Positions 1 through 8,916 of a stretch of DNA of 64,000 nucleotides are shown piece by piece. A program made the translations under genes and the position numbers. The stretch is from the NCBI RefSeq assembly GCF_007830735.1, contig NZ_VLLN01000013.1, forward strand, positions 48,001 through 112,000. The letters are read 5' to 3'. This DNA is from Geobacter argillaceus. Its GTDB lineage: Bacteria > Desulfobacterota > Desulfuromonadia > Geobacterales > DSM-12255. The notes below the pieces were generated by a model, which had not been told where the DNA came from, ran no database searches, and saw only the letters and a list, made by a program, of their open reading frames with translations. Numbering within the stretch: position 1 is the stretch's first letter; each line of letters begins with the position of its first letter.

Positions 1-1206
1 ATCGTTGTTGAATCAGGTGAAAAATTCGGATTTTGTATTGCAAAATATCGTCATATAAAATCTTTAGTTATTTTGCGCACAGATGCGATAGGAGACAATG
101 TCCTGGCATCGTCAATGATACCATATATTAAAGAAAAATACCGCAATGCTACACTCACCTTAGTTTGCCAGGACAGGGTTGCCCCACTGTATAAGGAATG
201 TCCTTTTATCGAAAATATTATTGATTATAATTTATGGCAATTACTGAACAATGAAAGTTATAGAAGTGATATTGCTGATAATATCAATAAATTAAATCCT
301 TCTCTTCTTTTAAATGCCGTATATTCACGAGACTTTCAGAATTATTTTCTTGCGTTAAGCACTCAAACTACCCAAAAAATTGCTTGTGAAGGCGATTCCT
401 GCAATATTTTACCCGAGCCTAAAGTTGAATTTGACAAAAATTTTACCTGTATTATACCGAACAATTCAAATGACAAAACCGAATTGGATAAACATAGAAG
501 CTTCTTGAGAGGAATAGAGATTTCTGCGCAAAAACTCAATCCTATTGTCTGGATATCTCAAAAAGATGAGGATTTGGCAGAAGAATTTTTTGAAAGGATG
601 AACCTTGACTCAAACTCGACAATAGTTGTCTTCCCAGGCGCACTTATGCCTCATAAAAATTATTCACATTTCCAACGTGTACTTCAAGCGTTACAGGGAT
701 ATACATTACTTGTGTTAGGCGGAGCTGAGGTCGAAGAGTCTGCTGAGGAACTATGCAAAAATTTTTCTGGTCGGGCCTATAACCTTGCAGGAAAAACAAC
801 TTTGTTGCAGTTAGCTGCCATTATGAAGCGAGCACGTCTCTATGTGGGGCTTGACACGTCAGGCGTTCACATTGCCTGTGCCGTTGGGCTGCCCAATGTT
901 GTAATATTAGGGGGCGGGCATTTTGGGAGGTTTTTGCCATATTCTCCACTGACAACAGCTGTTTGCTATCCTCTTGAATGCTATAATTGTAGCTGGCGGT
1001 GCAAATATAGCCGATGCCATTGTGTGTGTGACATCAGGCCTGACGTTGTTATAAATGCCATAAAGTATGCGTTGACCCGTAATGCGAGCGTTCCTTGTGT
1101 TTATGTTCAGACACAATCAATCTACCCAGACAGTCCGCAATCGTTGCACTGGAGTCGACTCTCAAATGTGCTTGATTTGGACTCAGTTGAAATTATTGAA
1201 GGCTAG
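1..1206 (+). CDS. Glycosyltransferase family 9 (heptosyltransferase-like), 5' end outside window
   Basis: The frame is open to the left edge of the window, so the gene is 5'-partial. A TTG at 73 is an internal possibility, but the residues before it (SLVILRTDAIGDN) already form the beta-strand and glycine loop that open the GT9 Rossmann fold, so the true start lies further upstream. A second fold follows, with 'VVFPGA' and 'YVGLDTSGVHIACAVGLP', the usual GT9 donor-site region. A Cys-rich tail (CYPLECYNCSWRCKYSRCHC) resembles that of heptosyltransferase relatives in polysaccharide clusters. The gene is followed after 6 nt by a GT2 gene, so it probably belongs to the same unit. Its codons are AT-rich compared with the next genes, which suggests separate acquisition. 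Family assignment is firm; donor and acceptor are unknown. Confidence 0.82.
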   Translation: MVVESGEKFGFCIAKYRHIKSLVILRTDAIGDNVLASSMIPYIKEKYRNATLTLVCQDRVAPLYKECPFIENIIDYNLWQLLNNESYRSDIADNINKLNPSLLLNAVYSRDFQNYFLALSTQTTQKIACEGDSCNILPEPKVEFDKNFTCIIPNNSNDKTELDKHRSFLRGIEISAQKLNPIVWISQKDEDLAEEFFERMNLDSNSTIVVFPGALMPHKNYSHFQRVLQALQGYTLLVLGGAEVEESAEELCKNFSGRAYNLAGKTTLLQLAAIMKRARLYVGLDTSGVHIACAVGLPNVVILGGGHFGRFLPYSPLTTAVCYPLECYNCSWRCKYSRCHCVCDIRPDVVINAIKYALTRNASVPCVYVQTQSIYPDSPQSLHWSRLSNVLDLDSVEIIEG

Positions 1207-1212
1207 TCCCGG

Positions 1213-2553
1213 ATGCTCCCTGCAATCTCTATTGTTACTCCATCCTTTAACCAGGCAGAATACCTGGAGGAATGCATCGAGTCGGTTCTCGGCCAGGGGT
1301 ACCCCCGGCTTGAATACGTCATCATGGATGGTGGAAGTACCGATGGTTCTCTTGAAATTATCAAGAAGTACGAAAAACATCTGACCTACTGGCAGTCGTG
1401 TCCAGATGGCGGGCACTACCGGGCCGTCACCAAGGGGTTCCGTCACACCACCGGCGAGATCATGGCCTGGTTGAACTCGGATGACAAGTACCATCCGCTG
1501 GCCTTTGCCAAGGTTGCGTGCACTTTTGTCGACAACCCTGAAGTCAGTTGGCTGACGGGCCGTAAAACACTGTGGGATCATGCCGGGAATCTTGCCTGGA
1601 TTGACATGGAAAAATGTGTTTTTTCACGACGCAAATTTCTGGAAGGGCTGTTCAACAAGCCTTATATTCAGCAGGAAAGTACGTTTTGGCGGAGGTCACT
1701 GTGGGAGATTGCCGGTGGCTCTCTCGATGATGGCGCATCGCTGGCCGGCGACATGGATCTTTGGTGCCGTTTCTTCCGTCATGCTCAACTCCATACTGTT
1801 GATACCCTGCTTGGAGGATTTCGTAGCCATGGTGATCAGCGTAGCAAGAATTTTGCTGCCACTTACCTGCAAGAGGCATTGGCGTTTGCAGCGAGGGAAC
1901 GGCAGCTATGTCACCTCCCACAGGATGCGCTTCCCGTACCTCCTGAACACCTGGCGCTGACGCGTGAGCGTATGTCCGACTTCATCAATGAGCACCACAT
2001 ACGATCACCCTATCCTAACCGCACCGGCTGCTGGTGTGAATACGCCGAAGACCTGATCGGTATAACTGGCACCATGGTTAAGGAGCGCCGAGTCGATGCG
2101 GCCCAGTTCTGGCAAAACGAAATAACCTTGTTTTCTCTGACCAAACCCAGAATACTGACTTTACTTGCCGGCAGTATGGCGGAGTTGGACGGTATTCGCG
2201 TCAAATTAACAGCGATGCTGGATGAGGGGGAACGCCGGGAGATGATAGGGGATCACCGGGCCGCCCTTGACCGTTACCGGGATGCTATTTCGTTGTCCCC
2301 GTCTTCGGCCGTTGCCTCTGGCCATCTGCTCCGCTGTCTCTGGCTCCTTGGCGAGCGGGCCGAGGCATTGGGGCGTCTTCCCGAAATCCTCACGCTCCAC
2401 TACCAGGATGCCGATGTCGTACGGGTGGCTTGTACGGTACTCACTGATTGCGGTGCGCATGAACAGGCCCGCGGAGTGTGCGACGAGTATCTGACGATAA
2501 ATCCCCACGATCAGGCAATCAGGGACCTGAGGGATTCACTGGAGAGGCGATAA
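1213..2553 (+). CDS. GT2 glycosyltransferase with C-terminal TPR-like region
   Basis: The N-terminus ([18 protein letters not shown], then [11 protein letters not shown]) is a classical GT-A family 2 nucleotide-sugar binding domain, with an 'NSDD' acidic motif near residue 90 in the DXD position. Residues 1 to about 250 are catalytic. From about residue 340 to the end the chain becomes helical with TPR-like spacing ([19 protein letters not shown] and similar). The gene follows the GT9 gene by 6 nt, and its stop overlaps the start of the next GT2 gene by one base (TAATG), indicating translational coupling. TPR tails recur in this locus and may dock the enzymes to a shared protein substrate; that is inference. 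The sugar specificity cannot be read from the sequence. Confidence 0.85.
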   Translation: MLPAISIVTPSFNQAEYLEECIESVLGQGYPRLEYVIMDGGSTDGSLEIIKKYEKHLTYWQSCPDGGHYRAVTKGFRHTTGEIMAWLNSDDKYHPLAFAKVACTFVDNPEVSWLTGRKTLWDHAGNLAWIDMEKCVFSRRKFLEGLFNKPYIQQESTFWRRSLWEIAGGSLDDGASLAGDMDLWCRFFRHAQLHTVDTLLGGFRSHGDQRSKNFAATYLQEALAFAARERQLCHLPQDALPVPPEHLALTRERMSDFINEHHIRSPYPNRTGCWCEYAEDLIGITGTMVKERRVDAAQFWQNEITLFSLTKPRILTLLAGSMAELDGIRVKLTAMLDEGERREMIGDHRAALDRYRDAISLSPSSAVASGHLLRCLWLLGERAEALGRLPEILTLHYQDADVVRVACTVLTDCGAHEQARGVCDEYLTINPHDQAIRDLRDSLERR

Positions 2554-3353
2554 TGCCCTCGCTACCGTCGGTATCGGTGATCGTCTCCGCTTATTCCTCC
2601 GAGGCGTTCATGGCCGAATGCCTAAGCGACCTGATGGGGCAGGATATTGCCGACCAGTTGGAGGTCGTGGTTGTTGACGCCGCATCACCGGAAAACGAAC
2701 GGGCCGTGGTTGAGCGGTTCCAGCAACACCATAGCAACATCCGCTACATCCGGACACCGGAACGGATAGGAATTTACGCGGCCTGGAACCTGGCAATTCG
2801 TCATGCAACGGGACGCTATCTGATGCCGTTCAGTACCAACGACCGGCTGGCACCCTATGCCTGCAGGGTCTTGAAAGAGGCGCTGGACGGGCATCCCGAG
2901 GTCATGCTGGCGTACGGCGATACCTGGTTGACCCTGGAGCCGCATCAGACCTTCGCGCGCCATGATCGCTGCGGGGTGTTCGCGTGGGCCGACTATTCCT
3001 TCGAGTACCTGCTGGAGAACTGTTGCGTCGGTCCCCATCCGATGTGGCGTAGAGTCGTGCATGAACATGTCGGGTATTTCGATGAGCAGTACGTGGCCAT
3101 TGGTGACCAGGAGATGTGGCTGCGGATTGGCGAGCGATTTCCGATGCTGCATATCCGGGAGACAACGGGGCTCTACTGGTATTCCGAGGATGGTGTCGGC
3201 AACCGGCGCAGTGTTGCCGATCCGGAAATAGCCGCTATTCATGCACGGTATCAGGAGCGGCATCGCCGGCGGCTGGAGAGGATAGCGGCCGTGCTTGATC
3301 ATAAGTCCCGGCTTCAGGATAAAAGCGGTTGCATAATCTGCAAAGATGGGTAG
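2553..3353 (+). CDS. GT2 glycosyltransferase
   Basis: A 266-residue protein. The start at 2553 is chosen because it overlaps the preceding stop (TAATG), has GGAGAG just upstream, and places the conserved strand ([19 protein letters not shown]) at the N-terminus; an upstream ATG in the same frame would add 25 non-conserved residues. '[12 protein letters not shown]' and '[15 protein letters not shown]' are typical GT2 segments. The position that normally carries the metal-binding DXD reads 'FSTNDRL', so metal coordination may be modified. '[18 protein letters not shown]' corresponds to the acceptor-side ED-type motif. It is probably co-transcribed with its neighbours for glycan assembly. No signal peptide or membrane segment is visible. 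Confidence 0.83.
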   Translation: MPSLPSVSVIVSAYSSEAFMAECLSDLMGQDIADQLEVVVVDAASPENERAVVERFQQHHSNIRYIRTPERIGIYAAWNLAIRHATGRYLMPFSTNDRLAPYACRVLKEALDGHPEVMLAYGDTWLTLEPHQTFARHDRCGVFAWADYSFEYLLENCCVGPHPMWRRVVHEHVGYFDEQYVAIGDQEMWLRIGERFPMLHIRETTGLYWYSEDGVGNRRSVADPEIAAIHARYQERHRRRLERIAAVLDHKSRLQDKSGCIICKDG

Positions 3354-3386
3354 AATCTGGCTTACTTTCATTACAGGAGCGGCACT

Positions 3387-4346
3387 ATGAGCACCTCACT
3401 GGTACCCTACAGCATGTATGAGGCCCAGAGCGCATACCAGCGATTGCAGTCCTCGCTCTCGGATTTGCCTCAGGCAGCTATTTCCGAGGTAAAAACATTT
3501 TTGAAGATGTTCCCGGACGTGGCACTGGCCCACAACGATCTCGGGGTGCTCTACCATAAGGTGGGAGAGCCGCTGCAGGCCTTGGCCCATTATGAAAAGG
3601 CCAATCGGCTCCAGCCGAACACACCGACCATCATCAAAAACCTGGCCGAGTTTTACTGCGTGGTGCTCGGGTGGACCGAAGATGCCATCTGCATGCTTAC
3701 CGGACTGCTGAAGGCCTTTCCCGACGACTTCGAGATTCTGACGGCCTTGGGGGCCATCAGCAGCCAGGTGGGGCGTCCCGGGGAGGCGCGGGTTTTCTTC
3801 CGTAAGGCGCTCGAGATCAATCCCGAGAACCAGGAACTTCGCGAACGTTTGGCGCAAGTTGATGGGCCGGTATCTGCTGCCGAGTACCGAACGGTGCCGG
3901 TGACCGTGAAGCCGGGGGCTCCTGTCCAGCAGGCGGCGGTGATTGATGAGTACAGCGACGCGGAAGCATCCTTTGAGCAGATGGTGGCGCAAAACCCTGC
4001 CAATGCCTTGGCGCATAATAATCTGGGGATTATCTGGACGAAGCGCGGCAACCTCGAAAAAGCCGGCCGCTGCCATGAACTGGCTGTGCAGTGCGAGCCT
4101 GATAACGCCATCTATAAGAAGAATCTCGCCGACCTTTATTTTGTCCACTTGGGCAGGACTGACGATGCAATCGAGATATATACGGATCTGCTGAAGACGC
4201 GCCCCAAGGATACGGAGGTGCTTTCCGCGCTGGCCATCATTTCGCAGGCCAATCAGCTGAGAGACCAGGCTAGAACCTTCATTCGCAGGGTCTTGGAGCT
4301 TGAACCCTGGAATACCGAAGCCCGCGAGTTTCTAGCTGCTCTGTGA
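3387..4346 (+). CDS. TPR protein with duplicated halves
   Basis: A 319-residue soluble protein made of tetratricopeptide repeats. The halves at residues 30-155 and 195-319 are clear duplicates: 'ALAHNDLGVLYHKVG' matches 'ALAHNNLGIIWTKRG', and 'IIKNLAEFYCVVLGWTEDAI' matches 'YKKNLADLYFVHLGRTDDAI'. A Pro/Val-rich linker of about 40 residues joins them. There is no catalytic domain, so the role is probably protein-protein contact with the neighbouring TPR glycosyltransferases or with flagellin (inference). Its ATG is preceded by AGGAGCGGCACT, and its stop overlaps the GTG start of the next gene. The TPR assignment is certain; the partner is unknown. Confidence 0.85.
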   Translation: MSTSLVPYSMYEAQSAYQRLQSSLSDLPQAAISEVKTFLKMFPDVALAHNDLGVLYHKVGEPLQALAHYEKANRLQPNTPTIIKNLAEFYCVVLGWTEDAICMLTGLLKAFPDDFEILTALGAISSQVGRPGEARVFFRKALEINPENQELRERLAQVDGPVSAAEYRTVPVTVKPGAPVQQAAVIDEYSDAEASFEQMVAQNPANALAHNNLGIIWTKRGNLEKAGRCHELAVQCEPDNAIYKKNLADLYFVHLGRTDDAIEIYTDLLKTRPKDTEVLSALAIISQANQLRDQARTFIRRVLELEPWNTEAREFLAAL

Positions 4347-7300
4347 ACACCGCGGTCATTATTGTCACCTACAATTCTTCCCCTACCATCGCTCCCTGCC
4401 TGGCAAGCGTTCTCGCTTCCAGGCAGCCGGGCGACGAGTTGGTGGTGGTCGATAACGCCTCCCGCGACAGCACCCCCGCTGTACTCCATTCCCTGGCGGA
4501 ACTACTCCCCGCCGATCACCTCACGGTCATAACGAATACCACAAATCGAGGTTTTTCAGCTGCCGTCAACCAGGGAATACATGCCAGCCGTGCTCCCCTG
4601 GTGGTGTTGCTGAACCCTGATGCCGTTGTTTCAGAAGGGTGGCAGCTGCGACTTGCTGCGCATCTCGACAACCCACGCGTCGCTGCTGTCGGTCCGGTTT
4701 CCAACTTCGCCGCCGGTCGCCAGTCGGTTGACTGTCACTGGTTGGGGGAGCCCCCTGAGAATGTGGGGGTGCAGGCGGCTGCAGACCGGCTTTACGCATC
4801 AAATGCGGGGCGTCATGAAACGGCACTGTTGTTGATCGGGTTTTGCCTCCTGCTGCGCAGAGATCTGCTGGACGAATTGGGGGGGCCGGATGAACGGCTC
4901 TTTCTGGGGAATGATGATCTGGAGCTTTCCTGGCGGCTGCGGCTGCACGGGTACGAGCTTAGGATCGCCAGTGACTGTTTCGTGTACCATGAGGGTCAGC
5001 ACAGTTTCCGGAGCGATCCTGGCAGCGTAACTGAACAACTGCTCTGCGAGAGCAGCGATGCGCTGTACTCCATCCTTGAAGAGCACTACGGTGCCGGTCG
5101 GGTGCCGACCCCGTCAGAGCTATGGGGTATCGATTGGTTTGCCCCGACTACACCGAACTTCAATCCTTCGGTCCGTTTCGATCAGGTCCTCACTCTGCCG
5201 ACGGCGGCAAGCTCTCCATCACCTGAAAACAGTCCATTGGTCTCCATAATCATTCTCACCTTCAATCAGTGCCATTACACCGAGGAGTGTCTGGCAGCCT
5301 TGGAGCGCTATACCCCTGAACCCCACGAGGTTGTCCTTGTCGACAATGGATCGGACGATGGAACGGTGGTTCTTCTGCGAGAATTGGTAAAAACGGATAG
5401 CCGTTACCGACTGATTGAGAACAAAGATAACCGCGGCTTTGCGGCAGGCTGCAATCAGGGGCTGGCAGCGGCCAGCGGCACCTATCTGGTGTTGCTGAAC
5501 AATGACGTGCTGGTTACCCCCGGATGGCTTTCCGGGCTGTTGGAGTGCCACCATGCCGAACCCGCTGCCGGTATCATTGGCCCATTGACCAACAATGCCA
5601 GCGGTATCCAGGGGCTAGGGACGCAGGATTACGGCAGTGCCGGTCTGGACGGTTATGCCAGGCTTTTTCGCCAACATAATCGCCATCGCAGGGTTCCGTC
5701 CCGGCGCCTGGTCGGTTTTTGCATGCTGTTTTCCCGGCAGCTCTATCGCGAGGTCGGCAGTCTTGATGAGCGGTTCGGTACGGGGAACTACGAGGATGAT
5801 GACTTCTGCCTCAGAGCCGCTATCGTCGGGTACCGTAATCTAATCGCTGGCGATGTTTATCTCCACCACTATGGCGGCATCACCTTTGCGGCTGCCGGCA
5901 TCGATTATCGCCGCGCCATTGGTGACAACTGGCTGCTCTTCCGCGAGAAGTGGAGCGCCCCGGTGAACGATCCCGCCTGGGCTGCAAAGATCACCCGCTG
6001 CCGCCTGCGTGAGGACGTCGAACGCCTGATGCTGGCCGGTCAGTCCGCTATGGTTGCGCAACGAGTTGCCGATGATGGGGGTGCTGTGGCTGAAGACCCT
6101 CTGCTCCGCGAACTGTACGCCATGTCGCTTTGGGCCGCGAGCCGCAGCGTCGAGACCGGTGACCTGTTCCCGCCGGGTGGGGCGGCAAGCTTGACCTTGC
6201 AGGGGCGGGCGGCGCTGGACGCCGGGAATATGATGGAGGCTGAACGCCTGCTTTGGGCAGCCGTTTCTGCTGATCCCGGTTTTGGCGGCCCCTACCCATG
6301 GCTCGCCTTGCTTGCCTGCCAGCGGGGTGAGCGTGCATACGCTTCGGAACTGCTGCTCAAAGGTATTCTGCTCAGCCCAACGCTCTCCGACTATGAAGGC
6401 ATCATCGAGCAGGTCCTTTCGCCAGATCGTGTCGGTGAGCTGGTGAAGATACTATTGAGCGCCCACCGGCTCTATCCCGACAGTCGTCTGGTCAGCCGTC
6501 TGCTGGTTGTGTGGACCGCCCGCGTCGGTCTTCACGAAGAGGTGGTCACTGCAGCAGAGCACTTTTGTGCGAGGTTCGGCCCGGATGAAGAGGTGTTGAC
6601 GGCCGGCTTGTCCGCCAGGCGGGAACTGGGGCTACATAGCAGCCCGGCGCCAGTTGGGAAGCGGGTCTCTCTCTGTATGATTGTCAGGGATGAGGAACGC
6701 CGCTTGCCGGATTGCCTCCTTTCGTGCCGTCCGCTCGTTCAGGAGATGATAGTCGTGGATACGGGATCGGAAGACCACTCTTCACAGCTTGCCGAGCTCT
6801 TTGGTGCCAAGCTGCTATCGTATCAATGGTGCGATGATTTTTCCGCAGCTCGCAATGCTTCCCTTTCCGCGGCACAAGGGGACTGGATACTGGTGATGGA
6901 TGCCGACGAACTGATTTCAGTTCGCGATTACGCCCAGTTCAGGACGTTTCTGATGGAGAGCCCTCCTTGCGGTTCGGTCATGACCACCCGTAACTATACC
7001 AATGCGACAAATATGGAAGGGTTTCAACCTCTTGATGGCGGATATCCGGAGGAAGAAGCAGGCCTTGGTTGGACCGGCAGCGACAAGGTCCGACTATTTC
7101 CCAACCGTTCCGACATACGGTTTGAAGGGGTTGTACATGAGACCGTCGATGCGGCAGCAGTGAGAGCCGGTCTGTCCCTCCGACCCCATCCGACCCCGGT
7201 GCATCACTATGGTGCTCTTGACGGGGGGCGCAGATCAAGGAAGCAGCATCTCTACTATCTGCTCGGGAAGCGCAAACTGGAACAAGCTCGGGATGTCAGG

Positions 7301-7810
7301 GCGATCTATGAACTGGCGGTACAGGCGGGAGAGCTGGGACTCTTCAATGAGGCCGAGTCCCTATGGCGCGAGTTTCTGGAACAGGAGCCGGAGCGCTCCG
7401 TGGCCTGGTTCAACCTGGGATATCTGCTGTTACAGCAAGGACAGATGCAGGAGGCAGCCGAGGCTACCGGCAGGGCACTGGCTCTGCGGCCCGACTATCC
7501 TGCCGCCTTGTCCAATCTTGGTGTCTGCGTATTCTGCCTCTCGTCGCAAAACGATGCCGCAGCAGTTCTCGACGAAATGGCCAGTCGCTGTCCGGATGAT
7601 TTGGTTCTTCGACTGCTTTCAGTACTGGCTCGTTACCTTGGAGGAGAGTCGGTGGGCGAATGTGTGGAGGCCTTGCTCGCTCTGAATCTGCAAACGGAAC
7701 AACTCGCAGGTTTCATGGCCAGGCTGGAAAGCGCTTTACTGAAACAAGGGCGGAGTGGGGACGCCGCGTCGGTTAGGGAGTTTTTGCTGAGAATCAGTCA
7801 GCCGAGCTGA
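4343..7810 (+). CDS. Multidomain glycosyltransferase: GT2-GT2-TPR-GT2-TPR
   Basis: An 1155-residue protein with three family 2 catalytic domains. Domain 1 (residues 1-250) starts 'AVIIVTYNSSPTIAPCLASV', has 'LNPDA' and ends near 'GNDDLELSWRLRLHGYELR'. Domain 2 (about 297-560) starts 'SIIILTFNQCHYTEECLAAL' with 'LNNDV' and 'YEDDDFCLRAA'. Domain 3 (about 773-940) starts 'SLCMIVRDEERRLPDCLLS' with 'VMDADE', the sub-type often found in TPR-linked enzymes. TPR-like helices lie between domains 2 and 3 and fill the last 170 residues. The GTG start overlaps the previous stop (GTGA). The 3' end overlaps convergent flbT by 17 nt. Three catalytic domains suggest that it adds several sugars in sequence. 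Confidence 0.87.
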   Translation: MNTAVIIVTYNSSPTIAPCLASVLASRQPGDELVVVDNASRDSTPAVLHSLAELLPADHLTVITNTTNRGFSAAVNQGIHASRAPLVVLLNPDAVVSEGWQLRLAAHLDNPRVAAVGPVSNFAAGRQSVDCHWLGEPPENVGVQAAADRLYASNAGRHETALLLIGFCLLLRRDLLDELGGPDERLFLGNDDLELSWRLRLHGYELRIASDCFVYHEGQHSFRSDPGSVTEQLLCESSDALYSILEEHYGAGRVPTPSELWGIDWFAPTTPNFNPSVRFDQVLTLPTAASSPSPENSPLVSIIILTFNQCHYTEECLAALERYTPEPHEVVLVDNGSDDGTVVLLRELVKTDSRYRLIENKDNRGFAAGCNQGLAAASGTYLVLLNNDVLVTPGWLSGLLECHHAEPAAGIIGPLTNNASGIQGLGTQDYGSAGLDGYARLFRQHNRHRRVPSRRLVGFCMLFSRQLYREVGSLDERFGTGNYEDDDFCLRAAIVGYRNLIAGDVYLHHYGGITFAAAGIDYRRAIGDNWLLFREKWSAPVNDPAWAAKITRCRLREDVERLMLAGQSAMVAQRVADDGGAVAEDPLLRELYAMSLWAASRSVETGDLFPPGGAASLTLQGRAALDAGNMMEAERLLWAAVSADPGFGGPYPWLALLACQRGERAYASELLLKGILLSPTLSDYEGIIEQVLSPDRVGELVKILLSAHRLYPDSRLVSRLLVVWTARVGLHEEVVTAAEHFCARFGPDEEVLTAGLSARRELGLHSSPAPVGKRVSLCMIVRDEERRLPDCLLSCRPLVQEMIVVDTGSEDHSSQLAELFGAKLLSYQWCDDFSAARNASLSAAQGDWILVMDADELISVRDYAQFRTFLMESPPCGSVMTTRNYTNATNMEGFQPLDGGYPEEEAGLGWTGSDKVRLFPNRSDIRFEGVVHETVDAAAVRAGLSLRPHPTPVHHYGALDGGRRSRKQHLYYLLGKRKLEQARDVRAIYELAVQAGELGLFNEAESLWREFLEQEPERSVAWFNLGYLLLQQGQMQEAAEATGRALALRPDYPAALSNLGVCVFCLSSQNDAAAVLDEMASRCPDDLVLRLLSVLARYLGGESVGECVEALLALNLQTEQLAGFMARLESALLKQGRSGDAASVREFLLRISQPS

Positions 7811-8198
7811 CCCGAAGCGGTTCCGTTAACTGGTCTTCGTAGTCAACCAATCGTCGGGCAACCTTGAGTGCGTGGTAAAAATCCTGCTCCAAGAGCAGCG
7901 TACTGATTTCCTCAAGAAATGGTTTGGTGCTGGGGGCTGCAGTGATGATCTCACGTGCCAACTCCCAGTAAGTGGCGTGGTAAGAGGCCTGATTGCCACT
8001 GTCCATGTACATCAGCTGTGCCAGAAAGTAGAGACGTCGTCCCGGCGTGGTGGCGGCGTCTTCCTTCATGATATCCTTTTCTCGAAGGACGGAGACCTTG
8101 TTCTCCACAAAGAATTCAGCCGGACGCTCTCCATTGGTAATGACCACATTGCCCAGCAGGATCTTTTCGTGTGCCTTAAGGCGTATTTTAAGCGGCAT
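7794..8198 (-). CDS. flbT: Flagellin synthesis regulator FlbT
   Basis: A 134-residue protein with the FlbT family signature: N-terminal 'MPLKIRLKAHEKILLGNVVI', then an Arg/Glu-rich middle and 'RRLYFLAQLMYMD', followed by a helical C-terminus. In Caulobacter FlbT binds the 5' untranslated region of flagellin mRNA and lowers its stability and translation; it is opposed by FlaF. Here it lies two genes downstream of the flagellin gene on the same strand, 6 nt after the preceding stop. There is no strong Shine-Dalgarno sequence, so translation is probably coupled. A flaF homologue lies elsewhere in this window. The family is typical of Alphaproteobacteria. Identification rests on recognition of conserved segments, not on an alignment. 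Confidence 0.82.
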   Translation of the reverse strand: MPLKIRLKAHEKILLGNVVITNGERPAEFFVENKVSVLREKDIMKEDAATTPGRRLYFLAQLMYMDSGNQASYHATYWELAREIITAAPSTKPFLEEISTLLLEQDFYHALKVARRLVDYEDQLTEPLRVSSAD

Positions 8199-8204
8199 GG
8201 CCGG

Positions 8205-8813
8205 TTACGCCTGCACCAGAGCTTGAGTTACCGCCGAACTCAAGGTCGTAAGATTATTGCCGGTGGTCTGTGTCTGTGACAGTGCGGCCTGAACCTGCTG
8301 GTCGGAACTGTTGTGATCCAGCGCCGGTACGGCAGTGGTGAGCATATGGCCGTTCTGGGCAAAAATGGAGTCCCACGTCGACTTTACTTTTTCGTAGATA
8401 GGAGATGGCGGCGGCGGAACGGTCATCTTCAATATCTCCTGCCGAATAGATGTGTAACTCATCAGCAAAGCCTGTCGCTCCTTGCTTCCCAAGGGAAAGG
8501 GGGGAAAGTTCTTGGTAATCCCCTCGAGTGCCGAAGACATGCCGTTTACGCGCACTGCAGCGTTGTTGATCGATTCGTTGGTCTCTCGTACTCCTTTGAT
8601 CAACGAGTTCATCTTGTTGTGCAACTGTTCGATAGCCTTGACCGTGTCAAGGTTTTTCAGGGTTACGGGGCTGGAGACGCTAACCTGGTCAGCCACTGGG
8701 CCTGGACCTGATTTCTCGTTCTGCCTGGCTCCCGGATTTGGTGAAACGACAGGTGACGGTCCCGCAACGAGTTGATTGGCAGCGTTGGCGCCTTGAATAC
8801 CGTTGACTGACAT
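8205..8813 (-). CDS. Uncharacterised protein between flagellin and flbT
   Basis: A 202-residue protein with no family that I recognise. The start at 8813 is preferred over an in-frame ATG 18 codons upstream because GGAGGGG lies just before it and the upstream stretch would run into the flagellin terminator. The first 50 residues are Pro/Ser/Gly-rich and probably disordered. Residues 50-95 form a likely amphipathic or coiled-coil helix (VKAIEQLHNKMNSLIKGV). There is a proline cluster (VPPPPSPIY) near residue 133 and a Gln/Thr/Ser-rich C-terminal helix. It lacks a signal peptide and membrane segments. Position between fliC and flbT suggests a flagellar role: an export chaperone, an anti-sigma-like factor or a small filament protein are all possible. 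Confidence 0.6.
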   Translation of the reverse strand: MSVNGIQGANAANQLVAGPSPVVSPNPGARQNEKSGPGPVADQVSVSSPVTLKNLDTVKAIEQLHNKMNSLIKGVRETNESINNAAVRVNGMSSALEGITKNFPPFPLGSKERQALLMSYTSIRQEILKMTVPPPPSPIYEKVKSTWDSIFAQNGHMLTTAVPALDHNSSDQQVQAALSQTQTTGNNLTTLSSAVTQALVQA

Positions 8814-8845
8814 ATGGTGCCCCTCCGTTTGACGGATCGATGTAC

Positions 8846-8876
8846 GAAAATGGGGGGATGCTCGCATCCCCCCATT
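8846..8876 (-). terminator. Intrinsic terminator after flagellin gene
   Basis: A perfect 13-bp stem with a 2-nt loop (arms 8849-8861 and 8864-8876, core GGGGGGATGC) follows the flagellin stop by 40 nt. On the minus strand it ends in TTTTC. It should set the 3' end of an abundant monocistronic flagellin mRNA, with partial readthrough into the next gene and flbT. Confidence 0.85.
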
Positions 8877-8916
8877 TATTCAGTGCATCAATTCAGTCCC
8901 GAGGACCGATCCGGTG

